The notes under the pieces are model-generated. The model was not told the DNA's origin and ran no database searches. It saw only the letters and a program-made list of their open reading frames with translations. A stretch of 5,170 nucleotides of DNA from the NCBI GenBank assembly GCA_018382295.1, contig JAGZQF010000053.1, forward strand, positions 1 through 5,170. The letters are read 5' to 3'. This DNA comes from Collinsella sp. Its GTDB lineage: Bacteria; Actinomycetota; Coriobacteriia; Coriobacteriales; Coriobacteriaceae. The position numbers and the translations under genes are program-made. This document shows, piece after piece, positions 1-5,077 of this stretch (positions are counted from its first letter, which is position 1; every line of letters starts with the position of its first letter).

Positions 1-75
1 TCGACGAAACTGGAGAGGAGGTATTACGAGCTCCTGTGCGAATTGGAGAGAGCGCTCCCGCAAACTGCCTCTTGA
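1..75 (+). CDS. Possible 3' end of a rightward gene (partial, unidentified)
   Basis: Frame 1 is open from the window edge to a TGA at 73-75 and encodes 24 residues (STKLERRYYELLCELERALP, then QTAS). The peptide could form an amphipathic helix of the kind found at protein C-termini. About 70% of its codons end in G or C, like the confirmed genes here. Frame 3 is also open over this stretch and continues to 305, but its third positions are much less GC-rich and it would run through the terminator hairpin at 226-260, so frame 1 is preferred. No family can be assigned from so short a fragment. If real, this gene converges on the leftward three-gene unit. Confidence 0.38.
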   Translation, partial: STKLERRYYELLCELERALPQTAS

Positions 76-101
76 CAACTTATAGGAGCGTCGGTTTTAA
101 T
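72..101 (+). promoter_or_regulatory. Candidate sigma-70-type promoter, rightward
   Basis: A perfect -35 hexamer TTGACA (72-77) is followed after 18 nt by TTTAAT (96-101), five of six matches to TATAAT. It lies in the AT-richer non-coding stretch 76-225 and points at the 3' end of the leftward dehydrogenase gene. No confident gene follows. The only start with a good ribosome site is ATG 190 (GGAGG at 179-183, 6-nt spacing), which opens a 60-codon, very arginine-rich frame overlapping the end of the dehydrogenase gene. The transcript could instead be a short or antisense RNA. Confidence 0.4.
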
Positions 102-112
102 TTCGCGAAATT
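99..112. promoter_or_regulatory. 14-bp perfect palindrome AATTTCGCGAAATT, possible operator
   Basis: The sequence is its own reverse complement over 14 bp with no spacer. It begins inside the -10 hexamer of the candidate promoter at 72-101 and covers the expected transcription start. That is the position where a dimeric repressor would block initiation. The binding protein is unknown. Confidence 0.35.
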
Positions 113-225
113 CGGCATGGTTGAGGGTAATCGGTTAAACGTAGTAGATAGGCCCATTTCGTGGCGAACGAATCGAACGGAGGTGCAAAATGGCCCCCGC
201 TTTAGAAAATCGTCGGCGAAGTACC

Positions 226-260
226 AAAAAGCCCCGCGGGCAGGAGGCTGCTCGCGGGGC
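226..260 (-). terminator. Rho-independent terminator of the leftward three-gene unit
   Basis: Read on the minus strand, an 8-bp G/C stem (GCCCCGCG with CGCGGGGC) continues past a single A/C mismatch into a second 4-bp stem (GCAG/CTGC) closed by a CCTC tetraloop. Five T residues follow at once (the A run 226-230 on the plus strand). The hairpin base is 71 nt after the stop codon of the Gfo/Idh/MocA gene. On the plus strand no T run follows, so it should act in one direction only. Confidence 0.88.
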
Positions 261-331
261 GAAGAAGAGGGGCTTATTTGCGGCGGGTCGAGGGGCTCGG
301 CGTAGGGTTTGCCGCGGCCCACCCTGGGGCG

Positions 332-1372
332 TTACAGCTCGACGAGCTGGCCGGTCTCGGCGGCCTCCTTGATGGCGTTGAGAAGCGTGAGCGTCTTAAC
401 GTTGTCGGCGGGGGTCACGACGGGCTCGACCTCGCGGCGGACAACCTTCACAAAGTGCTTGAGCTGCATCTTGTGCGGCAGCGCCGGGTCGACGGCCGGG
501 ATCTCCATCTGCAGCGGCTTGTGCCAGTTGGAGGCGCCGTCGTAGGAGAACTGGTGCAGGCGGGGCAGCGAAAGGGCGCCCTTAGTTCCGCCGATAAAGT
601 AGGCGTCGGCGTCGAAGGGACGGTACTGCGGGTCCTCGCGAGCGGTTGCCTCCCAGTTCCAGGGGCTGGCGGTGGCGTCGGAGATGGTCATGCTCGCGAG
701 CGCGCCATCGGCAAAACGGACGTTGACCACGGCGGAGTCCTCGGTCTCAAAACCGCGGGCGGCGCTGGACTGCATGCCCTGGACGGCAACGGGCTCGCCC
801 AGCAGGTAGCGGAGCAGGTCGACGTCGTGCACCAGGTTGACCAGGATTGGGCCGGCACCCTTCTTGCGGCGCCACTCGACGTCAAAGTACTCGTCATTCT
901 TATAGATCATGTAGTGGAAGCTCGACACGGTGAGCTTGCCCAGCTCGCCGGACTCGATGATCTCCTTGGCCTTGTTGACGAAGGGGTTGTGGCGACGGTG
1001 CTGACCCACGAGCACGGGCACGCCGGCGGTCTCGGCCTCGGCGGCAAAGGCCTGGGCATCCTCGAGGTCGTTGGAGATCGGCTTCTCGACCAGCGGCACA
1101 ATATTGCGCTTCACGGCCTCGCGGGCAACGCCCAGGTGCAGGTCGTTGGGGGTGGCGATGATGACGGCCTCGGGCTTGACCTCGTCCATCATCTGGGCGG
1201 GATCGGTGTAAAACGGCACGTCGGCGGCCTCGGCCGTGGCGCGGGCGCCCTCAAAGGCGTCGGCGATGGCGACGAGCTCGGCCTCGGGCTCCTCGGTGAC
1301 AAAGCGGATGTGGTTGCGGCCCATGGCGCCGGCGCCGATAACGGCAATGCGGACGGGGTTGAGCTCAGACAT
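332..1372 (-). CDS. Gfo/Idh/MocA-family NAD(P)-dependent dehydrogenase
   Basis: This is a 346-residue cytoplasmic oxidoreductase, a normal length for the family. The N-terminal Rossmann fold carries the dinucleotide loop GAGAMGRNH (residues 13-21), and the family EKP motif lies at 96-98 (K97 is the usual catalytic lysine). The C-terminal alpha/beta domain begins near residue 125 and includes GAGPILVNLVHDVDLLRYL (172-190). H182 matches the family's active-site histidine, but the aspartate usually four residues earlier is V178, followed by N179. Members oxidise or reduce hydroxyl groups of sugars, inositols and related polyols or acids; the substrate here is unknown. The ATG at 1372 has an AAGGAG ribosome site (1378-1383) with 5-nt spacing. 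It is the last gene of the unit, 69 nt after the carrier gene, and a strong terminator follows. Family assignment is firm; the reaction is not. Confidence 0.95.
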   Translation of the reverse strand: MSELNPVRIAVIGAGAMGRNHIRFVTEEPEAELVAIADAFEGARATAEAADVPFYTDPAQMMDEVKPEAVIIATPNDLHLGVAREAVKRNIVPLVEKPISNDLEDAQAFAAEAETAGVPVLVGQHRRHNPFVNKAKEIIESGELGKLTVSSFHYMIYKNDEYFDVEWRRKKGAGPILVNLVHDVDLLRYLLGEPVAVQGMQSSAARGFETEDSAVVNVRFADGALASMTISDATASPWNWEATAREDPQYRPFDADAYFIGGTKGALSLPRLHQFSYDGASNWHKPLQMEIPAVDPALPHKMQLKHFVKVVRREVEPVVTPADNVKTLTLLNAIKEAAETGQLVEL

Positions 1373-1402
1373 TTCGACTCCTTAATACTGGTGACCGGTG
1401 GA

Positions 1403-1433
1403 ATGCGACAAAGGGGCTGTCCCTTTGTCGCAT
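1403..1433. repeat. 13-bp perfect hairpin between the carrier and dehydrogenase genes
   Basis: ATGCGACAAAGGG (1403-1415) and its exact reverse complement (1421-1433) are separated by 5 nt (GCTGT). The hairpin starts 8 nt after the carrier gene's stop codon in the direction of transcription. It is not followed by a T run, so it is not a standard terminator. It may be a dispersed REP-like palindrome or a 3'-end stabiliser that sets unequal expression within the unit. I recall similar words around CCCTTTGTCGCAT in Coriobacteriia genomes, but could not check this. Confidence 0.75.
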
Positions 1434-1441
1434 CGGTAAAA

Positions 1442-2698
1442 CTAGGCGGATTTCTTCTTGCTGTCGGAGACCATCATGTAGACGGTGAGCACGACGGCGA
1501 TGGCGGCGATCACGATGGCGCCGTAGAAGGACTGCTGGTAGGCGGCGCTGCCAGCCTCGGCGTGATACAGCACGGCGGTGATGGGCTGGCTGATCCAGGT
1601 GGAAGCGGCATAGCCCAAAAACATGATGCCGTAGTTGACGCCGATGTTGCTGGTGCCAAAGGCGCCACCGGTGAGCGGCGGGTAGATGACGAGCAGGGCG
1701 CCAAAGCTAAAGCCGAGCAGGGCGAGTGCCACAAAGAACATGCTCTGCGTAAAGCTCATCGACATGATGACGAGCGCGACGATGGTGACGACAAGGCTGA
1801 TGAGCAGCGACTTGTAGGCACCGAGCTTGTCGATGATCTGACCAAAGGACAGGCGGCCAACCAGGTTGGCGCAGGTGTTGACGGAGACCACCACACCGCC
1901 GAGGGCGACGGCCGCGGCGCTCGTGGGGTCGGCGAAGAGCTGGACGGCGGCGATGGAGGCAACCTTGCCCACGAGCAGAGTGCCGGCGGTGGCGGCAAAG
2001 GCGAAGGTGACGATGAGGACCCAGAAGCGCGGGGTCTTGACCATCTCGCCCGGGGTGAGGTCGCCGAAGGTGCCGGCATGTGCACCGCCCTTGGGGGCCT
2101 CGAAGCCCTCGGGCAGCCAACCGGCCTCGGGGGCCTTCAGGAACAGGGCGGAGGCGGCGATCGTCACAAAGAAGATGACGCCGAGTGCCTTAAGGGCGCC
2201 AAAGATGCCCAAGCTCGGGATGAGCAGCGAGGCGAGCACCGGGGACAGCACGGCGGGGCCGGCGGTCGAAGCGGCCAGGGTGATGCCGGAGGCGAGACCC
2301 TTCTTGTCGATGAACCACTTTTGGCCGGTGGTGAGCGCCGGGTTGTAGCCCAGACCGTTGCCGATGGCGGCGACGAGCGAGAACCACAGGTAGAACTGCC
2401 ACGGCTCGGTGACGGTGCCGGACATGAACCAGCCCAGGCCGTAGCACACGGCGGCGGCGATCACGACGTTGCGCGGGCCGATCTTGTCGGAGATGCGGCC
2501 GGCGAAGATGCCCGTCACGGCCATGATGGTCTGAAAGACCGGGAAAGCCCAGGTAAGAGCGCTCGACCACTCGGGGTAGACGGCGAGCAGGTTCTTGCTC
2601 ACGACGGAATACAGCGCGATGGAGCTGATGAAGAACATGGTGACGCACGCGGCGGAAAGCACGACGGCGCGACCCTTGTTGGAGTTGGTGGAAGCCAT
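1442..2698 (-). CDS. MFS transporter, oxalate/formate antiporter (OFA)-like
   Basis: This is a 418-residue inner-membrane carrier with about twelve hydrophobic helices in two six-helix halves (roughly 10-187 and 223-411), joined by a hydrophilic loop at 188-222. The MFS loop motif GRISDKIGPR (67-76) sits between helices 2 and 3, with a weaker copy GRLSFGQIIDKLG (281-293) in the second half. OFA-like signatures are GLGYNPALTTGQKWFIDKKG (115-134), the PEAGWLPEG turn (190-198) and GTSNIGVNYGIMF (348-360). Family members exchange or import small carboxylates and related anions. Position between two dehydrogenases suggests uptake of their substrate or export of a product; neither is shown by sequence. 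The ATG at 2698 has only a weak ribosome site (GAAAGAG, 2703-2709, 4-nt spacing). The C-terminus is short and lysine-rich (SKKKSA), as expected for a cytoplasmic tail. Confidence 0.94.
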   Translation of the reverse strand: MASTNSNKGRAVVLSAACVTMFFISSIALYSVVSKNLLAVYPEWSSALTWAFPVFQTIMAVTGIFAGRISDKIGPRNVVIAAAVCYGLGWFMSGTVTEPWQFYLWFSLVAAIGNGLGYNPALTTGQKWFIDKKGLASGITLAASTAGPAVLSPVLASLLIPSLGIFGALKALGVIFFVTIAASALFLKAPEAGWLPEGFEAPKGGAHAGTFGDLTPGEMVKTPRFWVLIVTFAFAATAGTLLVGKVASIAAVQLFADPTSAAAVALGGVVVSVNTCANLVGRLSFGQIIDKLGAYKSLLISLVVTIVALVIMSMSFTQSMFFVALALLGFSFGALLVIYPPLTGGAFGTSNIGVNYGIMFLGYAASTWISQPITAVLYHAEAGSAAYQQSFYGAIVIAAIAVVLTVYMMVSDSKKKSA

Positions 2699-2721
2699 TG
2701 GACTCTTTCTAATCGATACGG

Positions 2722-2751
2722 GGGAGAGGCGGGCGTCACCGCGAGCCTCCC
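2722..2751. repeat. Imperfect hairpin between the SDR and carrier genes
   Basis: GGGAG (2722-2726) pairs with CTCCC (2747-2751). Inside this are further pairs 29-30/45-46 and GCG (2733-2735) with CGC (2740-2742) around a TCAC loop, broken by a 2-nt bulge and a 2x2 internal loop. It lies within the 65-nt intergenic gap, with no T run after it on the minus strand. It could slow exonucleases or weaken read-through; it is not a convincing terminator. Confidence 0.3.
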
Positions 2752-2763
2752 TGTCAGGTTGGT

Positions 2764-3645
2764 TTACTGGTCAGTCGGCTTGGCGACGCCGGACTCATCG
2801 GACCAGAGCTCGACACCCTTGTTCTTAAGGTAGTTGTCGGCATAGGCTCGGCGGCCGCCGGGCTTGGCGGTGAGGTCGCCCATCATGTTGGAGAAGCCGC
2901 CGTCGACCTTGATGGCATCGCCGGTGGTAAAGTCCGAGCGCTTGGACGCCAGGAACATGACGGCGTTGGCGATATCGCTGACCTCGCCGATGCGGCGCGT
3001 GGCGATCAGACGGCTGCGGCTCTTTTCGACCTCGGGGTCGGCGTAGAAATTGGCCGACATCGGGGTCTTAACGAAGCAAGGCTCGACGCAGTTGGAGCGG
3101 ACGCCGTAGGGGCCCCACTCGGCGGCGAGCATCTTGGACATCATGTTGACGCCGGCCTTGGTGGAGCTGTACACGCCCGAGAACGTCTCGGGGGAGTGGC
3201 TGGCGACGGTCGAGATGTGCACCAGGCGACCCTGGCCGGCCTTGATCATCTCGCGACCAAAGCGCTGCGAGGTGATGAAGTAACCGGTGAGGTTGACGTT
3301 GAGCACCTGCTCCCAGTCGCTCAGCGGCAGGTCCTCCATGGCGGCGAAGCGCAGGATACCGGCGGTGTTGACGAGGACGTCGACGCGGCCGAAGTTGGCG
3401 ATGGTGGCGTCGACGGCAGCCTGAACCTCGGCCTCGTCGGTGGCGTTCATCTTGTAGCCCTCGGCGTGGATGCCAAATTCGGCAGCGAGGTCGGCGGCAG
3501 CGGCCTTGACCTTCTCCTCGTCCAGGTCGAGCATGACGACGTTGGCGCCATTGCGGGCGAACTCGCGGCAGATCTCGGCGCCCATACCGCCGAGCGCGCC
3601 AGTCACGGCGCAGACATCGCCCTCGAGCTTAAGCCAATTGCTCAT
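2764..3645 (-). CDS. Short-chain dehydrogenase/reductase (SDR), classical type with C-terminal extension
   Basis: This 293-residue cytoplasmic oxidoreductase probably prefers NAD(H). The cofactor loop TGALGGMG is at residues 15-22, and acidic D40/D42 at the end of strand 2 favour NAD over NADP. NTAG (93-96) replaces the usual NNAG, and the structural asparagine is N118. Catalytic Y159 and K163 are present in the YxxxK motif. The usual catalytic serine position, 13 residues before the tyrosine, is T146, with S145 beside it. The substrate-loop PG motif reads PC (P189, C190). The core ends at KVDGG (246-250), and about 43 further residues follow, beyond the usual ~250-residue length. The ATG at 3645 has an AAGGGAAG ribosome site (3651-3658, 5-nt spacing). 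It is the first gene of the leftward unit, divergent from the LysR gene. The substrate is unknown; polyol, hydroxy-acid or sterol-like alcohols are all possible. Confidence 0.95.
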   Translation of the reverse strand: MSNWLKLEGDVCAVTGALGGMGAEICREFARNGANVVMLDLDEEKVKAAAADLAAEFGIHAEGYKMNATDEAEVQAAVDATIANFGRVDVLVNTAGILRFAAMEDLPLSDWEQVLNVNLTGYFITSQRFGREMIKAGQGRLVHISTVASHSPETFSGVYSSTKAGVNMMSKMLAAEWGPYGVRSNCVEPCFVKTPMSANFYADPEVEKSRSRLIATRRIGEVSDIANAVMFLASKRSDFTTGDAIKVDGGFSNMMGDLTAKPGGRRAYADNYLKNKGVELWSDESGVAKPTDQ

Positions 3646-3714
3646 AGGAACTTCCCTTCTTGTGCCTCCCGGTGGGCCGCTCCCATTAATCGACCCACGT
3701 GGTTTTCGCTGGTT

Positions 3715-3743
3715 ATCGTATGCTTTGCATTTGCGCAGGTGAA
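3715..3743 (-). promoter_or_regulatory. Candidate promoter of the SDR-carrier-dehydrogenase unit
   Basis: On the minus strand TTCACC (plus 3738-3743) and TACGAT (plus 3715-3720) are separated by exactly 17 nt, each with four of six consensus matches. Such a weak promoter fits one needing an activator. It would give a leader of about 60-65 nt before the SDR start. Other placements in 3700-3790 cannot be excluded. Confidence 0.35.
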
Positions 3744-3749
3744 TTGCAT
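3720..3749. promoter_or_regulatory. Candidate LysR-family operator in the divergent control region
   Basis: ATGC-TTT-GCAT (3720-3730) is a dyad of the size typical for LysR-family half-site pairs. TTGCAT occurs twice, at 3725-3730 and 3744-3749, 19 nt apart, close to two helical turns. The palindrome TGCGCA (3732-3737) lies between them. The sites overlap the candidate leftward promoter and lie about 130-160 nt before the LysR start. Binding by the adjacent regulator is inferred from position and family habit. Confidence 0.35.
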
Positions 3750-3819
3750 ATTTGTTAGAATAGCGTTAACCGTAGGTTTATAGCTTACAAGACGATGTGT
3801 CCTTAATTGAGTGCGTGAC

Positions 3820-3844
3820 CTGCCAAAACGACCCCCTTTGGCAG
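3820..3844. repeat. 8-bp inverted repeat in the leader of the LysR gene
   Basis: CTGCCAAA (3820-3827) and TTTGGCAG (3837-3844) are perfect complements around a 9-nt loop (ACGACCCCC). It ends 34 nt before the GTG start and would form a leader hairpin in the rightward transcript, or serve as a second binding dyad for autoregulation. No T run follows it. Confidence 0.45.
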
Positions 3845-3867
3845 TTCATTGCCATACGTCTGGAAAC

Positions 3868-3873
3868 AGGAGA
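3868..3873 (+). promoter_or_regulatory. Ribosome binding site that fixes the LysR start
   Basis: AGGAGA (3868-3873) lies 5 nt before GTG at 3879. The longer in-frame alternative, TTG at 3849, has no ribosome site and would add ten residues before the normal LysR N-terminus. Confidence 0.7.
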
Positions 3874-3878
3874 TTGAC

Positions 3879-4757
3879 GTGTACGATCGAAGACTTGAGG
3901 CCATATCGGCCGCCGCGGAGCTGGGAAGCTTCTCGCGTGCGGCGGCAAAATTGCGCGTGTCGACCCCAGCACTCGTCAAGCAGGTGTCGGGCTTCGAGGC
4001 CGAGTTCGGCATCACGCTGTTCGAACGTTCGCACTCGGGCGTCAAGGTGACGCCGGCCGGCGCACTGCTGGTGGACGACGCGCGCTCGATCATGCGGCAG
4101 TCCGAGGACGCGCTGCGCCGTGCCCGACGCGCGGCGGGCGATGGCGGTGCCGTGCGCTTGGGCGTGTCGATGATGTGCCCGGGGCGCCAAACGCTGTCGA
4201 TGTGGTCGGGCGTACACGAGCTGGAACCGTCGCTGCGATTTGAGATCGTGCCGGTGAGCGACCTCTATGACGAGCGCGAATCCGTCATGCGCAGCTTGGG
4301 TCGCGAGGTCGATGTGGTGCAGTCGAGTTTTTCGACCCCGCGCTGGGGTGATGCCTGCCAAAAGCTCCGCATCGTTAACGTGCCGTTTTATATCGACCTG
4401 CCGCGCACGAGCCCGCTGGCGCGCAAGAATCGCATTACGGTCGCCGACCTGGAGGGTATGCGTCTGCGCATACTGCGCCACGGCAACGACGCCATGGACA
4501 GCCTGCGCATCGACCTTTTGGCCGACGGCGGCGTGGACGTGATCGATGTGGACAGCTTTGACTTTGCGCTCTTTAACGAAGCCGAGGAAAAGGGCGACGC
4601 GGTGCTCACCTGTGGAGCGTGGTCGGGGGTGCACCCAGCCTTTGTGGGCGTGCCGTTCCTGTGCGGCCGCGAGGTGCCGGTCTTTCTACACTACCCGCTC
4701 GAGCCAACCCTCCAAGTCCAAAAATTCGTCAACGCCATGGCCCAACTCCTCAACTAG
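3879..4757 (+). CDS. LysR-type transcriptional regulator
   Basis: From the GTG start this is a 292-residue protein, typical for the family. The winged helix-turn-helix spans about residues 6-63: LEAISAAAELGSFSRAAAKL, then the recognition helix (STPALVKQVSGFEAEFG, 28-44), then LFERSHSGVKVTPAG (47-61). A linker helix follows (64-86), and the periplasmic-binding-protein-like effector domain runs from RLGVSM (93-98) to the end. Such proteins act as tetramers in the cytoplasm, usually binding near a divergent promoter and responding to a pathway metabolite. Here the divergent neighbour is the SDR-carrier-dehydrogenase unit, its most likely target, probably with autorepression. The effector domain is divergent enough that I cannot suggest a ligand. 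The 233-nt shared control region contains several dyads. The start choice rests on the AGGAGA site and on the normal position of the helix-turn-helix. Confidence 0.94.
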   Translation: MYDRRLEAISAAAELGSFSRAAAKLRVSTPALVKQVSGFEAEFGITLFERSHSGVKVTPAGALLVDDARSIMRQSEDALRRARRAAGDGGAVRLGVSMMCPGRQTLSMWSGVHELEPSLRFEIVPVSDLYDERESVMRSLGREVDVVQSSFSTPRWGDACQKLRIVNVPFYIDLPRTSPLARKNRITVADLEGMRLRILRHGNDAMDSLRIDLLADGGVDVIDVDSFDFALFNEAEEKGDAVLTCGAWSGVHPAFVGVPFLCGREVPVFLHYPLEPTLQVQKFVNAMAQLLN

Positions 4758-4781
4758 CTCATTTCGCGCGGGGCTTTTTTT
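4756..4781 (+). terminator. Weak rho-independent terminator after the LysR gene
   Basis: AGCTC (4756-4760) can pair with GGGCT (4771-4775) through one T-G wobble around a 10-nt loop. Seven T residues follow (4775-4781). The stem begins inside the stop codon and is only 5 bp, so termination may be partial; position and T run support it. Confidence 0.5.
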
Positions 4782-4822
4782 AACTACTCTCGCTGTCCTA
4801 GAAAAATCTCAGCAAACAAATG

Positions 4823-4848
4823 AGGTCCCGGCCATAAGGCCGAGACCT
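4823..4848. repeat. 10-bp hairpin with one mismatch and ATAA loop
   Basis: AGGTC (4823-4827) pairs with GACCT (4844-4848). After a C/A mismatch, CGGCC (4829-4833) pairs with GGCCG (4838-4842) around ATAA. No clean T run is present on either side. The minus-strand side is followed by T-rich CATTTGTTT, so it may be a weak leftward terminator for a gene entering from the right edge, or a back-up terminator for the LysR transcript. Confidence 0.5.
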
Positions 4849-4892
4849 TACATGCTTCACCTTCAGTTTTACGTTTCGAGCGGAGCAGCGCA

Positions 4893-4988
4893 GGAGGCTG
4901 GGGCCACGGGGTATAACCTCCGCGCGCAGTTGCGCAGCGAAGCGAGAATGTTTGAGCACGGAGGTTATACCCCGTGGCCCCAGCCTCC
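4893..4988. repeat. 30-bp perfect inverted repeat around a 36-nt centre
   Basis: Positions 4893-4922 (starting GGAGGCTGGGGCC, ending AACCTCCG) are the exact reverse complement of 4959-4988, 30 of 30 pairs. The 36-nt centre (4923-4958) contains a small GCGCA/TGCGC dyad. It lies in the gene-free stretch 4758-5170. Without a T run it is not a normal terminator. It could be a cruciform-forming DNA element, a structured RNA, or the relic of a small mobile element. The last five bases (CCTCC, 4984-4988) are also the first five of the next inverted repeat. Confidence 0.9.
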
Positions 4989-5048
4989 GGTGGGAGCTAC
5001 TCCAGCTCTACACCGGAGCGTTTGAGCTGGAGTAGCTCCCACCGGAGG
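4984..5048. repeat. 25-bp perfect inverted repeat around a 15-nt loop
   Basis: Positions 4984-5008 (starting CCTCCGGTGGGAG) are the exact reverse complement of 5024-5048, 25 of 25 pairs, with a 15-nt loop (TACACCGGAGCGTTT). Each arm is internally symmetrical: GAGCT-N5-AGCTC at 4994-5008 and again at 5024-5038. The loop carries CACCGGAG (5011-5018), repeated at 5040-5047, so the left arm base could pair with either copy. No T run adjoins it. It shares CCTCC with the 30-bp repeat, and together they form a 156-nt block of stems. Confidence 0.9.
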
Positions 5049-5077
5049 ACCCCCCGTCAAAACACGACAGCTGAGTC

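Noticed and set aside
190..372. 60-codon arginine-rich frame with a good ribosome site at 179-183
   Set aside because: It runs through the leftward terminator and into the antisense of the dehydrogenase gene, with no recognisable motif. It is kept only as part of a finding.
278..2833. 851-codon plus-strand open frame opposite the dehydrogenase and carrier genes
   Set aside because: It is antisense to two clear genes, and its translation is dominated by Gly, Asp, His, Ala and Val with no domain. This is the usual artefact of G/C-rich third positions read from the other strand.
3849..3878. Longer LysR start at TTG 3849
   Set aside because: There is no ribosome site before it, and it adds ten residues before the normal family N-terminus; GTG 3879 has AGGAGA at 5-nt spacing.
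3846..4634. 262-codon minus-strand frame opposite the LysR gene
   Set aside because: It is the complement-frame shadow of a well-supported LysR gene, and its His/Arg/Ala-rich translation has no domain.
4893..4988. Invertible promoter switch between the 30-bp arms
   Set aside because: The invertible centre would be only 36 nt and holds no promoter-like hexamers; no site-specific recombinase gene is in the window.
4546..5025. 159-codon plus-strand frame reaching into the inverted repeats
   Set aside because: It starts inside the LysR gene in another frame, crosses the terminator and both hairpins, and shows no protein-like features.
5032..5060. Leftward promoter with TTGACG at 5055-5060
   Set aside because: At 17-nt spacing the -10 position reads AGCTAC inside the inverted repeat arm, a poor match.
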